A stretch of 64,000 nt of DNA, from assembly GCA_937911325.1 (NCBI GenBank), contig CALDSD010000069.1, forward strand, positions 62,001 through 126,000, given 5' to 3'. Both the position numbers and the translations under genes were made by a program. Numbering within the stretch: the stretch's first letter is position 1; every line of letters begins with the position of its first letter. Shown piece after piece: positions 36,925 through 45,834 of the stretch. Below the pieces are notes generated by a model that made no database searches, was not told the origin of the DNA, and was given only the letters and a program-made list of their open reading frames with translations. This DNA comes from an uncultured Neomegalonema sp. (GTDB taxonomy: Bacteria; Pseudomonadota; Alphaproteobacteria; Rhodobacterales; Rhodobacteraceae).

Positions 36925-39828
36925 TCACCTCCTCCGTGGCGGTTCGGTCCGCCGCCAATCAAGGGGGCCGCCGCTCCGATAGTCGCTCTCCGTCCGAGAC
37001 CCTACACCTCTCAGGCGACGGAGTCCTTCCCGGCTCGTCACCAAGACGCGGGTTAGAACCTGGCTCGCCTTGGAGCCTGGCCAAGTCCCCTCCGCCCAGC
37101 CGATCAGCGTCGCAGCGAGATCGTATGGCGGCGGGGCGTGCTCCATCGAAGGCGCGCGCCGATGCGTTGGCCATCTCAAGAGCACCAGGGTCAAGAGAAG
37201 AAATGGCGCGGCCATGAACAGAATGTGGCTATTCCCGGCCGAAACCCAGGTCATCGGCTGCCCCATAACGGGTATGGCGCCAAACGCATTCGCCCAGGCG
37301 ACGCCCCAATGCGCAGCCAGCATCAAGGCTCCGCCGAGGGCCACGAAGCAAAGCGTCTGACGAGCGGCGTCGTCAATGTAGTCGCCTCCAGACCATCGAT
37401 ATTTGCGCAAACCCGCATCGACCGTCAGCCACAAGACGAGCAGCTGCGCCGCTGCGAGCAGCCCAGCTGCGACAGAGCCGAAGCGATTCACGAAAAAGGC
37501 GGCGATGAAATCGTCCTGGACGGCTGGCAAAGCGGCGATCGCTTCCGGGTTCGGGCCCCAACTCGCCGCGCAAGCAGCGACGCCGCGACAGGGCGTGTCC
37601 GCGATCAACCCAATCGAACGGATCACTTGAGCGCCCAGATCTGGGTGCGCCTCCGGTTCCAGAAAGACGGCCAGTCGCTCCTCTACCGTTGTGAACTGAG
37701 CCGCTTGATCTGTCGCTAAGTCGTCCGTGTCGCGGGTGAGCGCGAAACTGACCGTCAGAACCCCCAAGCCGATTGCAGCGCCGGCCCCGAACACAGCGAT
37801 CGTCTCCAACCAGGGCCTGCGCCAACGCTTTTTCAGATAACGCGGCTCACCCGGAGGGCGACGCCCCCGTTTTACGCGAATCTGGCTCAGCCGATGAACG
37901 CGCAACATCAATGACGCCACGCCGAGCAAGACCGACGAGACCCCGGCGATGATCAAGATGGGCGAGTAATCCCCGCGCAATCCCGGGATCAGCACGAAGA
38001 GCGCCACATAAAACACGGCCGCCCCGAAGATCGTTGCGAACAGCAGACAACGCTGGGTCAGCGCCTGCGCGAAAAGGCGGGCGTGGTAGAGGCGCGTCGC
38101 GATGACCGCCAGAAACAGAACCGCTGCGAATTTGCCGGCCTCGATCGGTTGAAAGTCGCCGAGGCCCTCTTCGCGCCCCAAAGCGAGCCAGGCCAGAAAC
38201 AGCGCCGCGAGCCCGATCAACGGAGCAAGTCGAAAGGCGAGCGCGGATGTGCTCCGATCGTGTACGGCCCTTCGGATGATTGCGCGAAAGCCGTCCAGAT
38301 CAATCGATGCGATCAGCGTCACCGCGGCGAAGCAGATCATCAGACTGATCTGATGGCGCGCGTCGAAACGCAGCCAGCGCCCATCGGCGGCGCCGTGCGA
38401 CAACTGCGCCAAGGTCAGCGCTCCGAGCGCGAGAATGACCGACACCGCCAACCAGTATGCATAGAGGCGCGCGCTGCGTTCGGGTTGCCAGGCGAGGGCC
38501 AGGCTGGCCACGCTCCATTGTCCGATCACAAGTCCGCCGAGCAGCGCCGGAGAGGCCGTCTCACGGTGCAGAAAGAACAGCGCCAAACCGCCGACGGCGG
38601 CGCCGATCAGGATTGCGGTCGGCCCAGGCGGCGCCGCGTGCAGCCTGAGAGGGTTCGCCCCAGCTTTCGCAGAGCGCCCCAAAAAGCGCAGCGTCGTCAG
38701 CGCGACGGCGAGCGCAACCCCGATCGACAGGATCGTCGATCCGCGGTTCAACGGGCTCCAACTCGGCGCCGCGGCGCGCATGAGGACGCCGATCGCCGCG
38801 GTGTCGGCCGTCTTCTGCGCTTGCCGCAGGAAACAGGCGTCCAGTCGGTCCGCAACGGCCTCTGGCGGGCACTGCAAGGTTGTTTCAAAGAAGCGATGCG
38901 CATTCTCCGTCGGCCGGAGCGTCAGCCCAGCTTTTTCGTCGGTCGCGACCGCGTAGACCGTGCGACCCAGGACAATGCGCGACGGGAGCGTCTCGCCGCC
39001 GCCAGCGGCGGCGATGGGCGTTTCGATCTGTGCGAACCCTCGCCAACTCTCCCCGGTCGCGCGTTTGAACCGTGCGCCGGCTCCGGCATCCGCGATGGGC
39101 GCCAACTCGTATCCGCCGTCTCGGGCGATGATGGAGGTCGATGCGGTGGTTCGCGAGCCGCCCGTCGCAATACGATCTGAACAGTCGACGCCGCCGCCGA
39201 ACGTTGCGACGCGCCGCTCGGTCGAGCCCCATGTCGACAGAACCCGCCGCAAGTGTTTGAGCGGATTTTGATCAATTCCGCAATCGACGTCGGACAATAC
39301 ACGATTTGAGCCATCAAAGCGCGCGCCCCACGGGTCGAGCATGATCCGCCGACCGTCGCTGACGTTGAGCGTCAGTGTTTGCGCCGCCTCGGCCGCGCCG
39401 ACCGTGAAAACAGCGCCGTCGATTTCCAGAACGTCGCCCGCTCGGAGGGGCCAACGCCGCAGATAGCGCGTGGAGCCGTCTTCGTAGAGGAGCAGAGCCT
39501 TGCGATCCGCCGCGACATTCGCCGCCATCCAGGCTCCTTCGTCAGTGCGCCGGACCTGCAAATGCGCCCGCGCAGCCGACTGCGGCCCGGGACGTTGACC
39601 AAGTTCGCGCCATCCCAGGACGATCGGAGCGTCTGCAGAGGGGATCGCGACCGAAGACAGTTGGATCGTAGGCGGAAGGCTGGCGAAGAGGCGCATTTGC
39701 GCACCGCTCCAAAGTCCGGCGATCAAGGCGACGCCGAGCACGAAGGCAAGCGTCGCCAGCAGGCGCGGCGCCCGGAGCAGTCCGGATAGCAACTGTGCCA
39801 GCTGTGGAGCGTTTGCGACGATCCTCAT
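36925..39828 (-). CDS. Enlarged SEDS-family (FtsW/RodA-like) protein with N-terminal FHA-like extracytoplasmic domain
   Basis: SEDS proteins polymerise lipid II into glycan strands. This one is 967 residues, more than twice the usual length. It has one N-terminal helix (about 20-42), a soluble insert of about 310 residues whose start (LQVRRTDEGAWMAANVA...LRAGDVLEIDGAVFTVG) looks like an FHA-type beta sandwich, then about 12 helices. SEDS hallmarks are AVFLEPEAHPDLGAQVIRS (catalytic loop), LPAVQDDFIAAFFVNRFG, and PVMGQPMTWVSAGNSHILF (usually PVTGxPLPFISYGGSS). The loop's essential Asp, normally directly before Pro, aligns with His728, though Asp730 is close. Its start overlaps the PBP stop by 4 nt. 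Family membership is solid from these motifs; activity is uncertain. Confidence 0.85.
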   Translation of the reverse strand: MRIVANAPQLAQLLSGLLRAPRLLATLAFVLGVALIAGLWSGAQMRLFASLPPTIQLSSVAIPSADAPIVLGWRELGQRPGPQSAARAHLQVRRTDEGAWMAANVAADRKALLLYEDGSTRYLRRWPLRAGDVLEIDGAVFTVGAAEAAQTLTLNVSDGRRIMLDPWGARFDGSNRVLSDVDCGIDQNPLKHLRRVLSTWGSTERRVATFGGGVDCSDRIATGGSRTTASTSIIARDGGYELAPIADAGAGARFKRATGESWRGFAQIETPIAAAGGGETLPSRIVLGRTVYAVATDEKAGLTLRPTENAHRFFETTLQCPPEAVADRLDACFLRQAQKTADTAAIGVLMRAAAPSWSPLNRGSTILSIGVALAVALTTLRFLGRSAKAGANPLRLHAAPPGPTAILIGAAVGGLALFFLHRETASPALLGGLVIGQWSVASLALAWQPERSARLYAYWLAVSVILALGALTLAQLSHGAADGRWLRFDARHQISLMICFAAVTLIASIDLDGFRAIIRRAVHDRSTSALAFRLAPLIGLAALFLAWLALGREEGLGDFQPIEAGKFAAVLFLAVIATRLYHARLFAQALTQRCLLFATIFGAAVFYVALFVLIPGLRGDYSPILIIAGVSSVLLGVASLMLRVHRLSQIRVKRGRRPPGEPRYLKKRWRRPWLETIAVFGAGAAIGLGVLTVSFALTRDTDDLATDQAAQFTTVEERLAVFLEPEAHPDLGAQVIRSIGLIADTPCRGVAACAASWGPNPEAIAALPAVQDDFIAAFFVNRFGSVAAGLLAAAQLLVLWLTVDAGLRKYRWSGGDYIDDAARQTLCFVALGGALMLAAHWGVAWANAFGAIPVMGQPMTWVSAGNSHILFMAAPFLLLTLVLLRWPTHRRAPSMEHAPPPYDLAATLIGWAEGTWPGSKASQVLTRVLVTSREGLRRLRGVGSRTESDYRSGGPLDWRRTEPPRRR

Positions 39829-42755
39829 TGCTCAGCGCCCTGAGCGGGCGAGAGCCCCTGCAGCTGATCGAAAAGCGCGCGGATCATCGGTGCGCAGACC
39901 CGGCCGCCGCTGGCGGCGCCGCCTCGGCCGTGAGTGACCATGCAGGCGAATGCGAGCCGACGGTCTCGCAAGGACGCGTAGTCCGCTGAGAGGTTGAACA
40001 AGCCCTGGGGTTCGATCCATCCCGCGAACCAAACGGTGTTGACAAGTTCGCCGCCACCCACCGGAACTTCGGCCGTGCCGGTCTTGCCGCGCAGAAACGC
40101 GCGGTACGGCGCATCCTTGTAGGCGGCGTCGGCGGTGCCGCGGCTGCTGCCGACAACCGCCGCCAGGCCCGGAACCAGATGCGTGCGCATCAGTTCTTGC
40201 GCTTGTCGCTCCCATTCGCGTTCAACGGGATCATCGGTGTCTCCCCAGAACAAGGGCGGGCAAGCGCGATCCGCAAGCGCCGACAGGCGCGGGGCGACGC
40301 GGCAACCGGCGGCGATCGACGCATAAAGGCTCGCCACCGTCAAAGGCGAGGCTTGCGCGTTTTGTCCGATCGCATTGAGCGCAAGCACGTGCAGCGGCTC
40401 TGCGAGGCCCGGTCGATTGCTCTCCAGAACAAGGGGATCGAGGCGAAAGCGCGCAGCCGCTGGGGCCGGCAGGCCCAGCAGATTACGCCGACCGGGTCCG
40501 GGAAAGGCAGCGGCCATCTCGGCCAGCGCCAACGGTTTTCGGTTCGTCGCGTCCTTTCCGTCGAGGCCAAGCGCCGTCATGATGAACCACGAGTTCAGCG
40601 ACGTCAGCGTCGCCTCGCAAAGACCGAGCTGAGGACGCTCAGGGCTTCCGCCTGGGCGGGTCGGGCAACCGGTTTCCGCTGGCGGAAGGAACCCGTGATC
40701 ATGCGGCTCGAGCCGTCCCTGGAACACGAAGTTGCAGATCTTTGCGCGGGAGCGCCAACCGAACGCTCCCGAGCGTCCAGCAGCGCAATCGTGGGTCTCT
40801 TGCGCCCAGAACCGGCCAGGCGTCTCGACCGCCCCGGACGGTAGAAGCGCGACGCCGGGCGGCGGTGGAAGACCGGGCGCGTTCAAAGGGTCCGCGGCGC
40901 CGCTGACGGCTTGGCGCAGAACCGCGTCGTCCGCTCCGGCCTCAGCGGCGGCGCGAAGAAGGCGCAATGCGACCAACGGCTTCAGCGTCGAGCCGGGTGT
41001 GGCGAAGGCGTCGATGCGTCCCCAAGCGCGGGGCGCGAGAGGGCTGGAGAGAGGGCGCCATTGATCAGCCCCCAACAGGTTCCAGGCGGCGCGATCCCGC
41101 ACCGGACTTACTGGGTGGGCGGCTGCGGCCAGAACCTCGCCGCGGCGCGTTGGATCGTCGGAGGCGTCAAGCACGACGAGCGCCGCTCTGCGCGCGGCGT
41201 CGTGCCGGGCGGGCAAATAGGCGCGGTTTGGCTGGTCGACGACCGACTGTGTCAGGATCCGAGCCGCCAACCTCTGCAAATCTGCGCGCAGAGTCAGCCG
41301 GACAGCCCGCACCCCCTGGCCGGATTGCCGCGCCAACACCCCGCCGACCCCGAAGCGATCGTCGCGGCCCAGCCCCGCGAGGCTCGCCAACCCCAGATCT
41401 GTGGCCGTTTGGGTTGGTTGAGCATCGGGAGTGAGCAACGGCTCCAGATCGGCGGTCTCCAAACCGACGAGCGGCGGCTGCCCCGGCGGTGGACGCCCCC
41501 TTGGCGACCATTCCAGCGCGCATTCCGGCGCCGCAGAGGTCCGGCGGCAGCGCAGAACAATGCTGTCCGCTCCGCGGTACGTGACGACGTCGGGACGATC
41601 CCCGTTCAGTGACGTGCTCAACTGCTTCGCCTGCGCAAAACGCCGCAGGCTGTTCGGCGCTCGAACGGTCGGGCGGACGCGAACAGAGACGCGGGTTGAC
41701 GGGTCGCCGCGGGAGCTCCCCTCGACCTGCAAGAGCAACCGATGGCCGATCACCGGTCCCTGCGTTGCTTCCAGGCCGCAGTCCGGATCGGGAAGTCTTT
41801 CGAACGAGACGCGTCGCACAAGGGTCTGCGTCGAGGCGTCGGGGAAGAGTTTCTCAATCGCGCGTGCCTCGCAGAGCGCCCGGCGGCGCAAGATCCGAGC
41901 CCCTGTCACCTGTGGGGCCTCGCCCACAAGATCGACCGTGAAGACCTCCGCTGGAGCCGCGCGCGTCGTGAACGTGACCTGCAAGTCCGTGGCGGCGCCC
42001 GTGCCGCCGAGGGGCGCCGCTGCGCGCCAGTCTCCGTCTGGAGCCGGCCATTCCGCGCTTTCCCATCCCATGTATCCAAAGAGGTCATAGGGCAGGTCGG
42101 ATTGGCGCATGTCCCGGATCGGAGCCGCAGCGCCTTGAGGCCCCTGCTGCGCGGAGACGTCCCAGACGTTGGGTTTCCAATCCAGAGGTCTGACGCCAAT
42201 CGGCGTGGTCGCCGGCCCCGCCGCCGCCTCGACCCCACCGGCGAATGCCCGGTCGTCTCGGACCGCGGCGACGGCATGGGCGGCGTTCCAGGCGGCGATC
42301 TCCTGCCGCAGGATGGCGCCGGGGCCGTTTGCGCGAGGCGCGTAAAGGCCGCGCAAGGCGGCCTCTGCGTCGGTTGATAGGTCGTTTGGCCAGCCTCGCA
42401 GCGCATTGGGCTGGCTGCGCAATTTGGCGCGCAACGGAAGATCCGCGGGCGCCGCGAGGATCTCAAAGCGATCGAAGTTCAATCGGATCAGATCGTGGGA
42501 AACCAGGCTTCGAAACAATGCGCCGGCGCTGAGATCCCTCGGCGCGATCTGCGCTGCGTTTCGCCATGTGCGCGTCGAGTCGACGGCGCTGGCGAAGAAG
42601 GAGAACACGCCAATGGCGGCGAGCACGGCGGCGGCTGCGAGCGTCCATCTGAGGCCTTGGAGCGCGCCCGTGCCAAACCCGCGAGCGCTGAGCCGCCGCT
42701 TGCCGCGCGCCGCAGATCGGGACAGAAAGGTCCTGAGTGCGCCGAGAGGGTCCAT
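39825..42755 (-). CDS. Class B penicillin-binding protein (FtsI/PBP2-like transpeptidase)
   Basis: A 976-residue single-pass membrane protein (helix about residues 34-56) with a C-terminal DD-transpeptidase domain that crosslinks peptidoglycan. The acyl-enzyme motif SxxK is in TPGSTLKPLVAL (about residue 587), SxN is SLN in LTSLNSWFIM (about 717), and KTG is in LRGKTGTAEV (about 890), so it appears active. AALVVLDASDDPTRRGEVLA precedes SxxK as in class B enzymes. The roughly 450-residue N-terminal region is much larger than the usual pedestal and unrecognised. The gene overlaps the preceding stop (TAATG) and the next start (ATGA), tying it to its SEDS partner. Confidence 0.92.
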   Translation of the reverse strand: MDPLGALRTFLSRSAARGKRRLSARGFGTGALQGLRWTLAAAAVLAAIGVFSFFASAVDSTRTWRNAAQIAPRDLSAGALFRSLVSHDLIRLNFDRFEILAAPADLPLRAKLRSQPNALRGWPNDLSTDAEAALRGLYAPRANGPGAILRQEIAAWNAAHAVAAVRDDRAFAGGVEAAAGPATTPIGVRPLDWKPNVWDVSAQQGPQGAAAPIRDMRQSDLPYDLFGYMGWESAEWPAPDGDWRAAAPLGGTGAATDLQVTFTTRAAPAEVFTVDLVGEAPQVTGARILRRRALCEARAIEKLFPDASTQTLVRRVSFERLPDPDCGLEATQGPVIGHRLLLQVEGSSRGDPSTRVSVRVRPTVRAPNSLRRFAQAKQLSTSLNGDRPDVVTYRGADSIVLRCRRTSAAPECALEWSPRGRPPPGQPPLVGLETADLEPLLTPDAQPTQTATDLGLASLAGLGRDDRFGVGGVLARQSGQGVRAVRLTLRADLQRLAARILTQSVVDQPNRAYLPARHDAARRAALVVLDASDDPTRRGEVLAAAAHPVSPVRDRAAWNLLGADQWRPLSSPLAPRAWGRIDAFATPGSTLKPLVALRLLRAAAEAGADDAVLRQAVSGAADPLNAPGLPPPPGVALLPSGAVETPGRFWAQETHDCAAGRSGAFGWRSRAKICNFVFQGRLEPHDHGFLPPAETGCPTRPGGSPERPQLGLCEATLTSLNSWFIMTALGLDGKDATNRKPLALAEMAAAFPGPGRRNLLGLPAPAAARFRLDPLVLESNRPGLAEPLHVLALNAIGQNAQASPLTVASLYASIAAGCRVAPRLSALADRACPPLFWGDTDDPVEREWERQAQELMRTHLVPGLAAVVGSSRGTADAAYKDAPYRAFLRGKTGTAEVPVGGGELVNTVWFAGWIEPQGLFNLSADYASLRDRRLAFACMVTHGRGGAASGGRVCAPMIRALFDQLQGLSPAQGAEQ

Positions 42756-44338
42756 TACGCCATCTCAGCCGGTAAAAACCGAAAATGCACGCACCCGACC
42801 AAGAACTGCTCGCCGGGGCCGATCGACAGTTTCTGGCGTCCTGTGCTCGGCGTAACGACCCCGTCTTCGCCGACATGCGCCACACGGTTCGGCTGTTCGC
42901 AGGCGAGCTCGAGACCATCGCCTCGGACGCGACAGAACACCTCTGCGTCTCGGAGGCTCCATTCCGCCAACCCAAGCGGGCGGAGCGCGCCGCGGTCGTC
43001 GCGAAGATCGGTTTCGACCGAGGCGCAAGCGTTCACCCAGTCGAGCGAGATCTCCTCAGGGCTCAGCGAACGGAACGGATTGAACCGCTGGGTCTCCGCC
43101 TGGCCGATCTCCATGAAGCCAAGCTCTCGCAAGCTTTGCAGCGGTGTTCGCCAGACGTGCTGGGCCTCCTTGTTCTCGATTTGGAAGGGGGGGCGTCGAA
43201 ACTCCTGCCCGGCGCCGAGTGGGACAGGTTTGGGCGCGACATACACGCCACGATCCGTGCGCTCCTTGCGGTCGAAGACGCGTACGGCTCCGCTTGAGTC
43301 GCTGGCCAGCGTCAAGGCGCGCTCGTCGAGCGGCTCGGTCGCCAAGCGTCCGATGGTGGTTGCGTCGATCCACCACCGTCGGACGTCGCGCAGCCATCCG
43401 ACCGACGGCGCCGCCAGCCCCTCCACCGCCAGGCAGGGTCGCTGCGTCGTCGGCCTTCTGGCGCGCAACGCGGTGGGGGCGTTGTCTCCCCGCCATCGCA
43501 TGTAGAAGGCCGGGCGCCCATTCGCGTCGACGACGGCGCGTTCGGGCATGTCGGTTCGAAGATCCTCCTCGAGCCGGTAGGCCATGCTGTTTTGCAAGAC
43601 CGCGCCGTCCTCCGGACCGCTGCGGCGCATCGCTTCGAAGACCGGGGGGTCGTAAGGCGAAAGCCGGCCGAAGAAGAACAGATGATCGTCCGGCAGAACG
43701 CCGCCCGCCGCGATGTTCGGGGCAAGGGGCAAAGAGCTGGCGAAAGTGATCCCGCTCTGATCCCGGTAGAGAGCGGCGCGGCGACCATTGCGGCCGCCAA
43801 ACCGCAGCGCGCCCCATTCTCCCGGTCCGCCGTCGCGCCCCAGATCCTCGGCGACCTCAAAGCGGCCGACGGGTTCCGCATCTCGGTCTGGGACAAACAC
43901 GCCGTGGCCAAACTGAATGCGGAGAGTCACGCCGCGCGGCAGCAGCGGATCTTCGATATAGCAAATGCGCGCAGGACCATCGCTCCAGGCGCCGATCTGT
44001 TCTTGGAAATACGCCCGAAGGTTTGCTTCGACCGCGCCGCTTTGGGGGCCCCGCTCGGGCGTCGCCAGGACGATGTGTCGAAAGGGCAGGGCGCGCCAAG
44101 CGACGTCGGCGACGTCACTGTCGATCTGATCGAGGCGGACGTTCGGAAACGCCTCCAGCAAGCTGCGCAAACCGACGAAGCCCGACCGTTCGCCGCGCCA
44201 CACGCTGTCAGCGTCGACCGTATTGTCAAAGTCTCGCAGGTCTGTACTGATCAGAATGCGTTGTCTGAGTTCGTCGGGTTTCAAAGGGGCGACGATCGAC
44301 CCGAGAAAGGAACCAAAGCGAGGCGAGGGTCGTCGCAT
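42755..44338 (-). CDS. Unknown protein ending in an FHA-like module
   Basis: A 527-residue soluble-looking protein without signal peptide or clear membrane helix. The N terminus (KPDELRQRILISTDLRDFDN) is helical. The middle is beta-rich with many aromatic and Arg residues. The last 80 residues (WSLRDAEVFCRVRGDGLELA, then KLSIGPGEQFLVGCVHFRF) resemble the strand pattern of forkhead-associated domains, which bind phosphothreonine in partners. No Ser/Thr kinase gene is in the window, so phospho-binding is doubtful. It is directly upstream of the PBP gene with a 1-nt overlap. Function otherwise unknown. Confidence 0.7.
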   Translation of the reverse strand: MRRPSPRFGSFLGSIVAPLKPDELRQRILISTDLRDFDNTVDADSVWRGERSGFVGLRSLLEAFPNVRLDQIDSDVADVAWRALPFRHIVLATPERGPQSGAVEANLRAYFQEQIGAWSDGPARICYIEDPLLPRGVTLRIQFGHGVFVPDRDAEPVGRFEVAEDLGRDGGPGEWGALRFGGRNGRRAALYRDQSGITFASSLPLAPNIAAGGVLPDDHLFFFGRLSPYDPPVFEAMRRSGPEDGAVLQNSMAYRLEEDLRTDMPERAVVDANGRPAFYMRWRGDNAPTALRARRPTTQRPCLAVEGLAAPSVGWLRDVRRWWIDATTIGRLATEPLDERALTLASDSSGAVRVFDRKERTDRGVYVAPKPVPLGAGQEFRRPPFQIENKEAQHVWRTPLQSLRELGFMEIGQAETQRFNPFRSLSPEEISLDWVNACASVETDLRDDRGALRPLGLAEWSLRDAEVFCRVRGDGLELACEQPNRVAHVGEDGVVTPSTGRQKLSIGPGEQFLVGCVHFRFLPAEMA

Positions 44339-44388
44339 GACTCAGTATCTTTCGATCCTGCGCGGAGAACGCTCCGATGATCGGAGGC

Positions 44389-45831
44389 TCACCGCCACTC
44401 GGTGCGATTGAACAGGATGACCTTGGAGCGGACGTGGCGATCGCGCGCCTTGTCAAAATAGCCAAAGCTCTCGCAATCGATCACCAGCTCTTCGGATCCG
44501 GGCCCGGCGTTCGCGGCCAAGGTTCGCCGAACCGGACCGAGGTTTCGCAACCCGCCCGCATCCGACCAAGGTTCTGACTCGGCGCTTTCGATCGGGTTCA
44601 AGAGCAACACATAGTCGACGAAAACGTTCTGACGCCGCAGCAGGTGTCGAAGCGCGGAGGCGCTGGAGGCCAGGCCCAGCCGCAGGTCTCGCCATGCCGA
44701 GATGGTCGGGTAATAGGCCGTGGCCAATGCTTCGGCGCGGAAAAGAACGTGCGGCCACGCCTCTTCAATCAGGCCGGCGGCGACCCCGCGGCGGCCATCG
44801 TCGAAGTCTGCTCGCAGTGCCGCGATGTTTCGCATCGCATCCGCAAGCTTGGTCTCCCTCGCGAAGTCCTGGAAATTCGTATCGGTCTGCAAGGCTTGCG
44901 ACGCGGTCCGGATCATTCGCCCGCCGTCGATCAGGGTCGACCAGAGGCTGTCGTCGGTGTGCGCGGCGGCCTGCGCGTGCGGTTGCGGCGCAGGCGTCGG
45001 CTGCGCCTTGAGCCGTTCGATTTCCGAGTCGCGATCCGCAAGCCGTTTGCGCAGACCCTCGACAGATCCGCCGAGCCGGGTGAGGTAGTCGATCGCGCCG
45101 GCGGCCGTCGACGTGTCAGGGCCAAAGCGCTCGCCAAAAAACGCGAACAGGCGGTTGGCCTCTTGCAGCCGAACCTCTGTTTCAGGGTCGCGTGCGGGGG
45201 GCGGGGCCATAGGAGCCGCCTGTGGCGCCGCTTGCGGCGGGGCGGCGCGCGCATGTCCAAATTGTGGCTCGCCGGCTGGCCGTTGTGCGAAGTCTTCGCC
45301 CGATAGACGCGGCTCATGCCCGGCGAAGCTTCGCGGCGGCTCGCCGGTGCGCGTTCTGTCGGCGGTCATCGGGGGCGGCAAAGCGCTTCGCGGCGCGGCG
45401 GGAACTGTCGGCAGAGGCTCGCGTCCCCGTCGACGCCGGTCTTCGATCTGCGGCGGCGCCGTCGCCGTGCGCGTTCCGCCGCGCCGCATCCGCGCGCCGG
45501 CGAAACCGCCTAACGCTGCGGCCAGCGCAACCATCGCAATCTCGGCGTTCATCGTCGCGAGATACGGACCGAAGGTGGCGACGGCGGTGTCCCAGATCTC
45601 ACCGGCCGATCGTTTGAGGTCGCCCCACTCTTGCTCGGCGATCTGTCGAGATCCCGGCGCCGGCGCCGTTTCCGCCGCGATGGCGTCTCCGCCTCCAAGA
45701 TCCTGAGCCTCGACGCCCTCGGGTTGCGGTGGAGCGGTGACCCGTTGCTGCGCGTCGCCCGGTTGAGCTGACGCCAGCGCGAGCATAAACGCCAGGCTCG
45801 ATAACCACATTCTCCCGCCGGCTCGTGTCAC
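44389..45831 (-). CDS. Signal-peptide-bearing, single-helix membrane protein with cytoplasmic helical domain
   Basis: A 480-residue protein of unknown function. GTG 45831 has a GAGGAG Shine-Dalgarno 8 nt upstream, while ATG 45810 is an alternative. A signal sequence (WLSSLAFMLALASAQPGDAQ) is followed by a short extracytoplasmic segment, a second hydrophobic helix (about 95-112, ending in ARMRRGG), a Pro/Arg/Ala-rich linker (about 115-215) and a C-terminal helical domain (about 218-480). If the signal is cleaved, most of the protein faces the cytoplasm, a layout reminiscent of ZipA-like or EzrA-like linkers that tether cytoskeletal proteins to the membrane (inference). It sits between the ASKHA gene and the FHA-like gene. 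Confidence 0.75.
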   Translation of the reverse strand: MTRAGGRMWLSSLAFMLALASAQPGDAQQRVTAPPQPEGVEAQDLGGGDAIAAETAPAPGSRQIAEQEWGDLKRSAGEIWDTAVATFGPYLATMNAEIAMVALAAALGGFAGARMRRGGTRTATAPPQIEDRRRRGREPLPTVPAAPRSALPPPMTADRTRTGEPPRSFAGHEPRLSGEDFAQRPAGEPQFGHARAAPPQAAPQAAPMAPPPARDPETEVRLQEANRLFAFFGERFGPDTSTAAGAIDYLTRLGGSVEGLRKRLADRDSEIERLKAQPTPAPQPHAQAAAHTDDSLWSTLIDGGRMIRTASQALQTDTNFQDFARETKLADAMRNIAALRADFDDGRRGVAAGLIEEAWPHVLFRAEALATAYYPTISAWRDLRLGLASSASALRHLLRRQNVFVDYVLLLNPIESAESEPWSDAGGLRNLGPVRRTLAANAGPGSEELVIDCESFGYFDKARDRHVRSKVILFNRTEWR

Positions 45832-45834
45832 CGT

